64,000 nucleotides of DNA from Diphasiastrum complanatum (taxonomy: Eukaryota > Streptophyta > Lycopodiopsida > Lycopodiales > Lycopodiaceae): positions 42,607,433 to 42,671,432 of the forward strand of contig CM055112.1 in the NCBI GenBank assembly GCA_029204225.1. The letters are read 5' to 3'. Below, piece by piece: positions 10,443 to 21,957 of the stretch. Every line of letters begins with the position of its first letter. The first letter of the stretch is position 1. The position numbers and the translations under genes are program-made. The notes beneath the pieces were generated by a model. That model saw nothing but the letters and a program-made list of their open reading frames with translations, made no database searches and was not told the DNA's origin.

Positions 10443-11303
10443 TGATAAATTTTATAGCTTTTAGGACAATAATGATTGTACTTTACAATCATAGAGAGTT
10501 ATTGGTTGCTTAATCAATGAATCTATCAAGTTCTACACATTATATCTTAATCTAGATTCACTACACTTGGATTTAAGCAAGAGCAATGGATCAACACATC
10601 ATTTTTTAGTGAGAGCGGCCTCACACGTGTGGAGTATTGTCCACTGTACAGCCTTCACCTGAAACAACAAGTACAATGATACTAGATAGCAATCGTACAT
10701 AAAAATCACAAGACAAATGACTAGAAATCTCACAAAAGTGTACAGTGAAAAGTCTCATCAATTTTCTTAGCAAAATGATGATCCTTTTACGGATCAAGTA
10801 CATCCATGAGTCTGGTACAGTCTAGCAGGCCTTTACAAGTGTGAAGAGTGCCACATCACTCAGATCTATCCATTTGATCCATCCTTGATCCTTATCCTAT
10901 AGTTGACCTTCTAGAATATGACTAGAATCCAAAAATCTAGTCTCCTAGAATATAGGAATATTCCCTACAAAATACGATCTAAGAAAAATGGTCAACTCTT
11001 ATCTTCTAGTACTTTATACACACGTGTGAACATCCACTTGCCATGTGGGAGCATTTACTCATGCACATGCAAGGAAAAGCTAATTTGTAGGTGACTAGTC
11101 AACTTGACTAAAAACTAGTCATTTCATGTTCACACTAACTAGAATGATACAAAATCAATTTGGATATATACAAACATGAAAAGTACATCCTTTCACACGT
11201 GGGAACAGGGTCCACACGTGTGATATTAGATCATCAACATATTCTAATGTTTGATCAATATTTACATGAACCAATGTCAAGTGAGAAGTGACAATTTTCA
11301 ACA
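10443..11303 (-). repeat. Copia-2 5' LTR (861 bp)
   Basis: Read on the minus strand it starts TGTTGAAAATTG and ends TTTATCA. It holds three exact CACACGTGTG palindromes (10622, 11019, 11213). The start resembles that of the nested Copia LTR (TGTTAAAAATTC), which supports the chosen border. Confidence 0.75.
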
Positions 11304-11376
11304 ATATATTCTGAACTAGATCTTGTTGAACAATCTAGAATCAGGGTACTGTGCCAATCACAATACTTAATCAAGA

Positions 11377-12404
11377 TCAGTCACTCTTGTGGACATTCCC
11401 CACACGTGTGAATTCTGGACAAAACTTATATCGCCTATAGATGAAACTTAAGGAGCATGTTTGACATGAAATATGATACCTTATGGTCATTGTTTCACAA
11501 GAGAGCTTACACCTTATTAAATCTCCTTTATGCTCCATTTCCCTTGAATCCCATGTGACAAATATGTTATCCAATAGTGATGATTCTGTTGCTTTCCAAG
11601 CCCACATCATGTTTGTTTTCCTAAAGGGGACCGCCTTAAATATGGCAACAAATATGGTGATCAGCACAGAGATGCTAGTGTAGACTCGTTTGGATCCGAA
11701 TGTTGGCTTCTTATTACTAGTAATCTCTTTCAGAACTTGCCTCTTCGTTAATTCAATAGTCAGTTGGTCAGCATGTGGCCACTCGTGAGAATCGATCGTA
11801 GGCTCAAAAATTGGTGCTAATTTGCTTTTTGGAACTTCATACATGTGATCGTAAAAGAAAATGCCCATTTTGATCAGGGCAGAGGATGTCAACCCACCAT
11901 ATATTAGTTCTCTATATTTGGCGTGTATGGCGGAGAATTTTCCAATGAAGGACTTCACGTTTTGCCAGTCAAAGCTATTTGGAGGAAAGACATCACACTA
12001 GGCATTAATGCAACATTATTATCCATCACAATGACATAATAATAATTCAAACATAATAGTTAACACAAGAATAAAAGAGGTGGAACCTACAATGTGACTG
12101 TATGGTTCTATCAGCAACAGCCACATCCAATAAAATATCTTGACGCACGTAATACGTGTTGCACATTTGCAAGGTATTTGTCGTTTTGGTCGATCTTGAA
12201 ATCATGGATCCTTCCTTTCCAATGGCAGTCTTGGTTGTTTCACTTCCTCTTTGCAACCTTGTGAGTTCCTTTGCCCAATGTTTGCATGTAAACCTAGTCA
12301 AAAGTTGAGAATGTATGGGGCACCCAATGCTCATTGGAATCTTTGATGTGTGCAACAATGGAAGCTAGTTGATTCTTGGGCTTCCTTGATTGAGTAGAGG
12401 CCAT
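11377..12404 (-). CDS. Unrecognised split gene or gene fragment
   Basis: Two coding-like stretches lie on the minus strand. The upstream one begins at an ATG at 12404 (MASTQSRKPKNQLASIVAHI) and, after one frame change, continues to about 12047. The downstream one (11958-11377, about 193 residues, no ATG start of its own) has a hydrophobic segment SVLITIFVAIFKAVPF that could span a membrane. Between them an intron-like stretch (GTAGGTTCC donor near 12091, CCTAG acceptor near 12004) is suggestive, but the phases do not join cleanly. I do not recognise the family. It could be a decayed host gene or a transposon gene. No function is offered. Confidence 0.35.
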
Positions 12405-12508
12405 AATGGATGATGTAATGATAATGTAGGATATGCGAAATAGTTTGTGAGATCTTCAGATAAGGTGAACCAAAATGAAAAAAATAGAATATTTGTGGAG
12501 TATATAGA

Positions 12509-13313
<805 letters not shown>

Positions 13314-14133
13314 GCTCTGATACCATGTCAAGATTCAACTACTAGATTGGGAGATGAATCCTCGGTGCGTGTACTACAACAATTGTAGGCGAACACAAGA
13401 GTAGAGCATAGCTTAATTGTGCGGTTGTTTGCGGAAGTGAAAGAGCAGACAATCAACAAAGCAATAAGAACTGAAGACGTAGTAGCAATAGATACAATTC
13501 TGACAAGAACTCTAAACGCAATAAAAGACAATAATTGGATTAATGTATAGAAAGACAAGTCAGATTAATGCTATGAGCACAAGACAATAGCAAGCAAAAT
13601 CGCATGCTCAAGAAGCTAGCTCCGCTTTGTAAAAGCTATGAGCTTATTACTGACAATCAATCTAAAAGAATTGATGCATGAAGGCATCTACAATGTCTGT
13701 CTTGTCTCTATTTCATGTGTATAATTAGATTTACAATGGTTATCTATATACAATTTACATTTGTGCAGATGAGTGTACAAGAAGATGGCGTGGAGCCGTT
13801 GTGCCATCTGGAGTAGATCATGGCAACTGCTGCCATTGTCAAGTAGTTGCACAATACATGAAGTGAACGTGAGAAGGCTTCAACTATTCGGAGTCAAGCA
13901 TGTTGTTGCCGATAGTCGATAAAGTCAGGATAGTATGGTCCTCGATGATAGTCGGGCGAATAAACAAGTTGGACCTCCCAATAAGTCAGGCAAGTCGATA
14001 AGTTGGACTCTTTCAAGTCTGTCTCCGATAATAAGGTATTTCTGTAGATTGTGTGACAATGTGTAAAAATGTAGCAATATGAATGGAACTAGATTAACAT
14101 TGGATTTAGGAGAATAGAGGAATAAATCCAACA
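13314..14133 (-). repeat. Reversed LTR with primer site (LTR 13326-14133)
   Basis: The 808-bp block starts TGTCAAGATT and ends AAATCCAACA, that is TG...CA on either strand. Directly to its left, 13314-13325 reads TGGTATCAGAGC on the minus strand, the initiator-Met primer site. This makes it the 5' LTR of a minus-strand retroelement whose body is missing or unrecognisable further left. Its outer edge at 14133 cuts the G3-B gene, so insertion or later deletion removed the histone-fold end of that copy. Confidence 0.75.
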
Positions 14134-14800
14134 ATGCTGCAGGGTTCCGTCGCTTTGATGTAGAGCCTGCCTTGCGAGGATTCTTTGTTTTTCGCTCGTG
14201 TGCTCCTCTCTCTAACCATCTGTGTGTCACCTTCTCCTTCATCCTCGTTGTGTGCGACATCGGGGTGCCCTCATCAAAACCACCCACCAGCAACAACATC
14301 ATCGGACCCATCACCGGGCCGTGACTTGGGGGTGACACGGTAGGTGTGGTGTCACTTGATATCCTCAAATCTGCTGTGTCCATGCCCATTGCTGGTGGAA
14401 ATCGGTCGAAGAATACATCATTAAGAACCGACAACTTACCCGATGCCGCAAGCTCCTCATCCAGGAACTTCATTGTTTCCTCCCGCTTGGTTGCCATCGG
14501 GGAAGGGCTTTTTTGTCATGGTGGCTGCTGCTGCTGCTGGTCCTCCTGCTACTGTTGGTCTTCTTGCGGCTGCTACTCACTCTGGTCCTCCTGTGTAGCT
14601 GTTGTGTGGGCCATGTCCTCCTCAGCTTCATGCTGAGTGGCCGGATCATCTCGAGACGCTGTTGGGCTGCGACTCCTACTCCTGCTTCTGCTCCCCCGTC
14701 TCTCTCTCTCATCTAGAGTGGCTAGTGCATCCCTATGGAACAATGTAGTCACTCTGGGATCTCTAGCCATTTGTTTTTTCATTGCCATTCCCTCCGACAT
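14134..14800 (-). pseudogene. G3-B: truncated second copy of the H3-like gene
   Basis: It aligns with G3-A from the start codon to the basic segment before the Pro-rich linker. It begins MSEGMAMKKQMARDPRV, so the H3-like tail is more degraded than in copy A. Then come the SR-rich part, the acidic AEEDMAHT segment, a Gln-rich tract with in-frame TAG, TAG and TGA, and the conserved GMDTADL and SHGPVMGP region. The downstream frame is open to KRRNPAAL, showing the reading frame that copy A lost by one base. At 14133 the gene is cut by the reversed LTR, so the linker and histone fold are absent. The first TAG falls at the same codon as in copy A. Confidence 0.72.
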
Positions 14801-15220
14801 TGGTTAGCCTTGAAAACGTATCAGAGAATATGAGAGCTGAAAAACAGAGAATCTCAAAAAACTGACACTCTGACACTCGAGGGATGAAGTGAAGAAATGA
14901 GGACCCAAGCACCCTTATATAGTGAAGGGTTCTATTTTTAGTAAGTGTTCCTATAAAAGTTTTGGCCTCTTTTCCAAATATAGTATGTTCTTGTCTTGGC
15001 TTATGAGTAAAAATCCTAATTGCCGGTTAGCGGAGACCTTCAAAGAAAACCAATAATATTATTAAAATGCATATAACTAAACGATTAAAACCCTAACAAG
15101 TAGTTTCAACCTTGGACATCCACAAATGTACTAACAGGCATATAAAATGTGACAACGCAAAAGTAAAGTCAAAACATAACCAAATATATTAGAATAGAGT
15201 CAAAATACAGCCAACTATTT
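14801..15220 (-). promoter_or_regulatory. Conserved 5' flank and TATA box of G3-B
   Basis: It aligns with 5480-5905. The TATA-type box (minus strand, about 14920-14930) again lies about 120 bp from the start codon at 14800. Confidence 0.5.
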
Positions 15221-15231
15221 GTGGTTTTTAT

Positions 15232-15324
15232 GAAAGTAGAATTAATTATTTATGCTTTGAAAGTAGAATTAATTATTTATGCTTTGAAAGCATAAATGAA
15301 AGTAGAATTAATTATTTATGCTTT
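15232..15324. repeat. Tandem repeat, 27-bp unit, three copies
   Basis: Units of GAAAGTAGAATTAATTATTT plus ATGCTTT occur at 15232-15258, 15259-15285 and 15298-15324. The last is separated from the others by a 12-base partial unit. Confidence 0.9.
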
Positions 15325-15329
15325 GAAAA

Positions 15330-16639
15330 GGGTGCAACCTAATGATTATCAAGGACACACGACATCAGCTCATTGGACCATGTGTCAATTGTCACAAATC
15401 AATTAGGCCACAATCAACTCAGTGTATTGCGATGTTGTACGATCATGTGGCTGCTCACAAAAGTGCCATGTTGCATCCATATAGTCCCACACGTTTTTCC
15501 ATAAGCATGGATGGCATGTGGTATTGTGGCATTGCAATATGCTGACTTGATGTGTGGCCTAGTTGACTTTTGACATGTCATTCATTCAATTAATGTCATG
15601 TGTTTTCAATTATCATGAGACCATGTCTTAATTTGGATATAAATAGGGCCTCCATCTATAATTTTTTTTGCAATTTATGATATGATTGATCTAATTCTTA
15701 TTGATTTCAAAATATATTTTATGCATGTAGGTTGTTTTTGACACTTCCATAACCACCAAACATGTGCCCAATAGATATTTGTGCACTCTTTACATTGTTT
15801 TTCCACTTGTGATATCCTTTTTACACACAAAATAATAGAGTGATTTTTTTAGACATTGTCCTTTTGCACATTGAATACATACTTCAAATTGCATCATCTT
15901 TAGAAAAAATATTGAGGAAATTTTAAGAGTCACCTGGGATTTCTTTTGATAAGATGCACCACTTTTCTTCTCTCTTCTATTATCTCTTTGATATCAATAA
16001 ACTGCTTCGTGAACTATTTCCTTTGTTAGCAATTTTGGACAATTTTGGTCCAATCCTTGTTACTCCACCCATTTGTATAGATAGTTTAAATTTTGTTAAT
16101 TTTTTAGATATAGTTCATGCATAGCCTAATGCAAAATAACAGCACAATAAGAAATTTTAAAGAGTGCATGATGATCATTTTTTAAAGAAAATATTAAGAG
16201 CGAAAGTGAAAATGTCATCTTGTCTATAGAGACATGGAGTTTGTTTATTTATATCAATGCTTTAATAGAGGAGGATCAATCATTTCCATCTACTTCTCCC
16301 TCTTTAGGTTCATCTTCTTCCTTGTCTAATTCTCTTGATGTTGATGAAAATCAAAATTTTGATAATATTGATATGTCTCCATTCAAAGATGCACATCCTG
16401 CATCAGAGTTGAGCCTACTAGGGCTTGTGCTCTAATTATGACAAACTCATCTTCTAATGATGATTGTAAAATATGTAGGACTTTATTGGACATTCCTAAA
16501 TATTATATTAACAATGATTGTTTTTTTTTTTTGATGATATAGCATAAATTTTTTATACGCAAGAGGGATGAAATGTTTTGTGCTCGCTCATAAACACTCA
16601 TAGAATTTTTGGACATTATAGATTCTGATTTTGATTATG
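15330..16639. other. Spacer with an isolated TATA-like box
   Basis: TATAAATA occurs at 15638-15645 on the plus strand. A 71-codon frame at 16220-16435, rich in Ser, Asp and Asn, lies too far downstream to be assigned to it with confidence and matches nothing I recognise. A poly-T run occurs at about 16520. Nothing else is supported. Confidence 0.4.
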
Positions 16640-17514
16640 ATTATTGAAAAAGCTTCAAATGGCCTCGTTTGAACTGGTGGTGGTTGAAGCCTTTTCAATT
16701 GGCAAAGCACTCTTGCCAGTGCTTGCTCAGTGGTGTCCGCGTCATGGCCGATCAGCTTCTCATACATGTCGTCGGGCTGGGTGTGGTCGAAAGTGGAACT
16801 GCCATTCTGCAAATTTACCAACGCTGCCAGCATCTCATCTTCTCGCAAGCCGAGAATATGTTGCAAGTCATGCATGAACACATACTCTTGCCCATCAATG
16901 ATGATTGGAGCAAGGCCATGGATTCAAAGCACAACATCATCGGACTCATCTATATCTTTTGGCTCCGTTGATGTGGATGCACCTGTTGCCTCTTGCGCAG
17001 CCAAGACTGCTTCGTGCTTCGCGGATAAATCTTCCTCTTCACCCGGGTCATGCATCTTGTTCACCTGCTCACTAGGGGTGTGTTCGTTGCGGGCCACAGT
17101 AGCTGGAAACTCATTAAGCAAAAAAACAACAGTAATTTCATTGGATAGAAACTTCCTTCCTACACTTTCAAGATCAAAAGTTTTCAGCTGATCCTTGGTC
17201 AGCTCCAGGTAATGATCGTTATCCAAGTGACTAATAAATCTATTGAGACGAGCGATAAAGGCCCTATCTCCTTTCCATATATAACTAAGCAAGTTATATG
17301 GAATCCACATGATAGTTGAGCAAGGAATTTGTATGACATAAGGCTTCAAAGTTTCATCTATATACTCACTCACATACGTGAATGCATCCGTATTAGCCCA
17401 TAGAGTGGCAAGCGTGTCTATTCTACCAGTGAACATACAATAAATACAATGTAACTGATCTAAAAACTGTGTGGGGGCTAGCAGATTGGCCAACTCTATT
17501 TTAGAGGACGACAT
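16640..17514 (-). CDS. G2-B: unrecognised gene of the duplicated set
   Basis: The main frame (17514-16924, 196 residues) starts MSSSKIELANLLAP at an ATG about 125 bp downstream of a TATA box. It has a Trp/Tyr-rich central part (STIMWIPYNLLSYIW), a Leu/Asp/Lys-rich region and an acidic Ser/Thr-rich tail ending in a stop. In another frame, about 16960 down to 16640, a second coding-like stretch follows (EYVFMHDLQHILGLREDEML and onward). The natural product is probably longer and broken here by a frameshift or an unrecognised intron. It lies just downstream of G1-B on the same strand in both copies of the set. The family is unknown to me. Intracellular location is unpredictable, with no signal peptide or membrane segment seen. 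Confidence 0.45.
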
Positions 17515-17634
17515 TGTGATGCAACTAAGAACACTAATTTACCAGCTAACTAGTAGCCTAATTGCACGAGACAAGCTAAATTATGAGAAAGGAAATTTCA
17601 ACAAAGCATGAAGTGACAACAAAATGAGAACCCA

Positions 17635-17650
17635 CACTCTTATATAGAGG
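17635..17650 (-). promoter_or_regulatory. TATA box of G2-B
   Basis: On the minus strand CTCTATATAAGAGTG lies about 125 bp before the start codon, matching the same element at 2816-2826 in the A copy. Confidence 0.55.
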
Positions 17651-17998
17651 GACGTGTTTCCAAAAAGAGATATTATTATAAAACAAAATAAAGCAATTTC
17701 TATTTATAACAACAATCCAATTCGTCAGTAATATTTATCACAAAGGAATATTCGAATCACAATCCATTATAAATTGCTTCTATTCCATCTCATCAGTTTC
17801 CGTAGCTTCTCTAGCGTTGTTTTCCAAAACATTGGATGTTGGTGTCCTCGGCGTCCATCTCTTTCCAACTCGGACTCTAGACATCCTCCATTCTTGATGC
17901 CTTGTTTTAGCATTAGAGGATTGTCATGTCGTCTTTCTAACTGAATTTGAATTGGATATCATTGAACTCAACTCTTCAGTTCTTGTGTTTTGAAAGTG

Positions 17999-19981
17999 TC
18001 ATCGGCCCAAACCTCCTCTATAAAACCATTGGAATATCTCAACCAATGCATTACTAAGACCCTTTCCTCCGCCATGGCGTGAATTTTTGAAATATGCAGC
18101 CTTTGCCCTGTAAGGACTCTTCTCCATGCCTTGCGTATTCCAGATAGCTAGTGATCCGTAGGTTTTCATAAACCATGGTCCATGAGCATAGAAGATGTGC
18201 TGTCCATAGAAAATTTGTATAAGTTTAAATCTTTATAAATACATAAATACGAAAGTAAAAAATATGAGACACACATACCATATAGAGAGTTATGTGTGTT
18301 TCTCCCCATGCATCAATCATCAATTCAATAAATGTTTTGACTTCTCTTGCATATCTATCCAAATCTTCATCTCTCACAATCTTTTTGTTGATAGTTTGTG
18401 ACATGGCATCAAATGCTTGCCAAACCTTAGCACGTGTACTTACCATGCAAGGATCTAAGCCAATATTTGTTGTGCATTGACATATTTTCTTCCAGCACTC
18501 CCATTCAACACTGCTTTCACGTGCAGTATGATTTGACAATAAGTGTCTCGCTTTAGCACCACCCATTGAAACTTTTGCTGGAACATCTTGCATTTTTCCA
18601 CTCATCTCAACGTCTTTGGTAAGACTCACGTGGCCCCCATGCAATCCCATATCGAATAAAATTATCTCTAGATTTCTAATGCTAACATCTGCTCTTGATT
18701 TGGGCTGCATGTTCCATGCGTAACAACAATGCAAAAATAACAATTTGTCCAGTATTCGTAATTCACCATGCATTGTGCAAAAATGGACTCTTCGAAAGGA
18801 ATGTTCAACATAGGACTCCAAGCTTTGTCTAGATTGTGCCTATTTGGTGCAAGATATTGGTTGCAATTCAAAATACTTTTGTTCCGCCCAAATTCAAACA
18901 TACAATATATACCAAAATTCTTTGCATTTGCATCGAGACCACAACCGTACATGCATTTCAAGGTCTTCAAATCAGCAGCTAGGTGCCATTCTACAACAAA
19001 GCTTTCTCCCTCAACATTGAGCAATTTGCCTTTATTTTGTGCATGTATTATTATCTTAGATATACTACATTTTTCAACTAGCCACTTCAGTACTTCGTGA
19101 GAATCCTTAGGAACTTCAAATGCAACTATCCACCATATGTGATTTTCATATTGCACGCTAAATTCTTTACAATAACTTTCGCCAAACTGTTGCAATTCAC
19201 GATTTATCAAGGTGATTGTGACACGTTCAAGTTTACGCCCTTTTAAGATTTTTGCTTCGTCCAACTTAATAACAAATATAACTTTACCTCTACAATCTGT
19301 AAAACAAAAATTTCATTACGAAAACATATTAGTTGAAGAAAAGCCTACAATTGAAAACTGAAATCCACAATAAATGTTCTTACCATTTGTTTTAACTTCG
19401 TAATGTCGGATCATCATCACTTGGAGCTTTTCCATATCTAAGAATATATTGTTGCCTTGATGATAATGAAAACATGTTGGAGTTCCTTTCTTCTTATTGG
19501 TTAATGTAAAAGAATCTTCAATATGCTGAAACTCTCCTAATTCAGAGAGCAATCTCGAATTGCATTCTCGTTTGGCGGATTCAACAAGTTTATAAGTAGG
19601 TATTATTTGATGGTGTTTTAACCCATTTATGTCAGAGCGTTTCATATACTTCTTCAAAGCTCTATACCCCTTGCGACTCACACCTCCTTGGTCACATGCG
19701 TACACCATCTCTTTAACATTTGGATTTGGCTTGAACTTGTCGACTAGCTTTTTTGCAATTCTCAAGCAAATTGAATCACTTGTTTCATCTTCCACAATCT
19801 TAATCAAATCTTTACCCTTCAAAAAATGTTTCATATATTTTCCAGAAATAAAATCTTTTCCAACCGTCTTTTGCAAGAACTCTTTTGTGTCCCTCATACG
19901 TCTTTTACTGGCACCACCACCTGGTGCCAAAGCTTCTAGTTTGTGTCTCTTAGTGTTTTCATTTTGTGCTTGCTGATCCAT
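17999..19981 (-). pseudogene. G1-B: transposon-like gene with introns
   Basis: It starts at ATG 19981 with a basic, Gly-rich N terminus. Exon 1 ends at 19384. Intron 1 (19297-19383, 87 bp, GTAAGAAC to TTTTACAG) joins in phase. Exon 2 ends at 18279. Intron 2 (18200-18278, 79 bp, GTATGTGT to GGACAG) leads to exon 3, which stops near 17999. Conserved-looking parts are a Cys-containing segment (KCMYGCGLDANAKNFGIYC), the LNIPFE to TMHGELRILDKLL region, and a C-terminal His/Glu-rich stretch (HIFYAHGPWFMKTYG, QGMEKS, YFKNSRHGGGKG). From memory the layout resembles uncharacterised transposon proteins widespread in cnidarians and other eukaryotes. That is inference. A 1-bp loss near 18810 breaks exon 2. 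Confidence 0.55.
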
Positions 19982-19983
19982 CG

Positions 19984-20507
19984 AGACTCTACGCTTTCAT
20001 TGTAAGCCATATATTGTCCTCTGAAATATACTGATTGAAGATTGCAATTCTTCAATTTTTGCTACAGAACTGGCAAGCTCTATTTTCAAACCATTTATCT
20101 CCTGCTCCAATTTCATATTTATTCCATGCAATGACTTTAAATTGTCATTCATACTCAAGATATGAATGTTTGCCGTATTTGCCAATGTCTCAACTTGGAT
20201 TATTCGAGAATCCATTGCTTGACAATAGCCAAGCAGTCCATTCCGACCATCCCTCGAACCTTAACAAACTATTTACAACAGAAAATTTAGGAGGAGCATC
20301 TACTAGTGGATTATGAGGGTATAAATCACCTCTTACCCATAGGTCAATATGTTTTTTGCCTTCTAATCTCCAACAATGCATCTCATACGGATTTAAGTTA
20401 ACACCCCATGCAGCTTTGGTGGTCGCATAATCCTTCTCTAACTTCACATGTAAGTGATACTTGTCCCAAAAGAATCTATGTAGAACTTTACAATATACCT
20501 TAATCAA
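19984..20507 (-). pseudogene. 5' coding-like region upstream of G1-B
   Basis: Two overlapping open stretches occur. One (20507-20190) is Trp-rich and contains WGVNLNPYEMHCWRLEGKKH. The other (20215-19997) starts MDSRIIQVETLANTANIHIL and has heptad-like Leu/Ile spacing suggesting a coiled coil. It is in the same frame as G1-B but separated from it by a single TGA at 19997-19999. They may be the true N terminus of G1, broken by one frameshift and one stop, or a separate upstream gene of the same unit. Copy A does not extend this far, so the two cannot be told apart. Confidence 0.35.
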
Positions 20508-20824
20508 ATGGTGTCAAAGTTCAATGTGAACTAACCATGATATAAGCTTTATTAGGCATATACTAGTTTCCATCCCTAGGGTGTCCTATTGTAGTTAGGA
20601 CAATAAAAGGTCGTCCTATACTAACCCTACTCTAGTTGTAATTTGTAACGTACCTATTAGTTGCCTATTATAGTCTATGCAAATAACCTACAATAGTCTA
20701 TGAAAATGAAACCTACATTTAGGCCTTAACTCTTGCTCACCTTGTATGGTAACTCAAGGTAAAGGTGCCACATAGGATTGATTAGCACTAAATTAATTAT
20801 GATTAGAAAACTTGTTTAGGCAAG

Positions 20825-20861
20825 GAAGAGGCCCTTTTTGAGTCCAAAAAAGGCCCTAATG
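20825..20861. repeat. Dispersed hairpin sequence, copy 2
   Basis: It has the same orientation and nearly the same sequence as 12950-12986. The arms GGCCCTTTTTG and CAAAAAAGGCC pair with one mismatch around the same 4-base loop. The flanks outside the shared stretch differ. Confidence 0.7.
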
Positions 20862-21800
20862 AGAGATACTGCACATATCTTTTGAGGATTGTGCTGTAGT
20901 TCATGTGCATGCAGAATAGATAAATATTATGCCCTAAGGTATTTATGTTGTATTTTGATTGAGAGGCCAATACAACAAATTTATCCAAAGGCCTGGACCT
21001 AATAAGCATGTATCTCCCAAGAAGAGAAAAAAGCAAGAGAGAGTCGAAAGGGCAAAGACTGCGCCAACTTGTATTGTAATGTCGATTAAAAAAAAATAGA
21101 TAGTGGAACTTCAATTTTTTATATAACAAAATTTGTTTATATGCCACATTCTCCAAACCTGTATTCTTTTTTTGTCTCATTTCCCTTTCAAATTTAGAGA
21201 TAAATCACAAAATTTTCATAAAAAAAACTGTCAAATATATTCTAGATAATCTAAATTTGTTTGATATTTTGCCTATGGATGATACAAACTTAATTTTAAA
21301 TATTTGAATTTCTCCTAGCTTAAATTACATTGAACCAAGTGCTTACTTTCAATATGATGAAATGCTTCAAAAAAGCACTGTCAAAATTGGGATTTCAATA
21401 TGATTTTAGTATGCCAAAAAGTAAATAAATATTTCAATGTGATTTAAAACATACTATAATGGAATTTATGCAAGATAAAACACAACATATATTTGAAACC
21501 ATTGGGGAGGCCAAGCTAAAAATTGTGTTTTTGAGAATCTTATCTTGTTGCCACAATTGTTTTTTACTTTAGTACAAGGTTAATCTCGAATCATATCCCA
21601 CACGACACAAATTTCTTCGTTGTGTCATTTGTCAGCAAGCGAGCATCTCTATGTATGTCATTTCATTACCTTGTGTTTCATTAACACTTTGATATAGTAA
21701 ATTGTTGGGCACTCATAATTGTAGTGGCCATTGGAGTTTGTATGGTCTATCCACATATGTGGATGAAAATGGAGTGTGCATTCCAGTTTGATCAAGATGA

Positions 21801-21825
21801 ACACACACACACACACACACACACA
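21801..21825. repeat. (AC)n microsatellite
   Basis: About twelve uninterrupted AC units. Confidence 0.9.
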
Positions 21826-21844
21826 AATTGTGAAAGTGATGAAA

Positions 21845-21957
21845 ACACCATTGGGATGTTGTACAATAGAAAATGACAATAACATTAAAAAAATCTTAAA
21901 ATACACCATTGGGATGTCGTACAATAGAAAATGACAATAGCATTAAAATTTTTTGAA
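21845..21957. repeat. Tandem duplication, 58-bp unit
   Basis: Copies begin ACACCATTGGGATGT at 21845 and 21903 and differ at a few positions. Confidence 0.85.

Larger units (their letters stand above)
7029..11303 (-). mobile_element. Copia-2: internally deleted Ty1/Copia element
   Basis: This is a minus-strand element whose outer edges are both present: TGATAAATTT at 7029 (LTR 3' terminus) and TTCAACA at 11303 (LTR 5' terminus read in reverse). The flanks ATATC (7024-7028) and ATATA (11304-11308) agree at four of five bases, compatible with an aged target duplication. Gag, zinc knuckle, protease and integrase are recognisable. Everything from just after the integrase/RT linker into the 3' LTR is missing, so RT and RNase H are absent. 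The element cannot move by itself. It is related to the nested Copia at 30993-37149 by gene order, gag similarity and LTR start. Confidence 0.82.

Noticed and set aside
16640-17514. G2 as a reverse transcriptase or polymerase
   Set aside because: No catalytic DD pair or other RT motif is visible. The impression came only from Trp/Tyr-rich segments.
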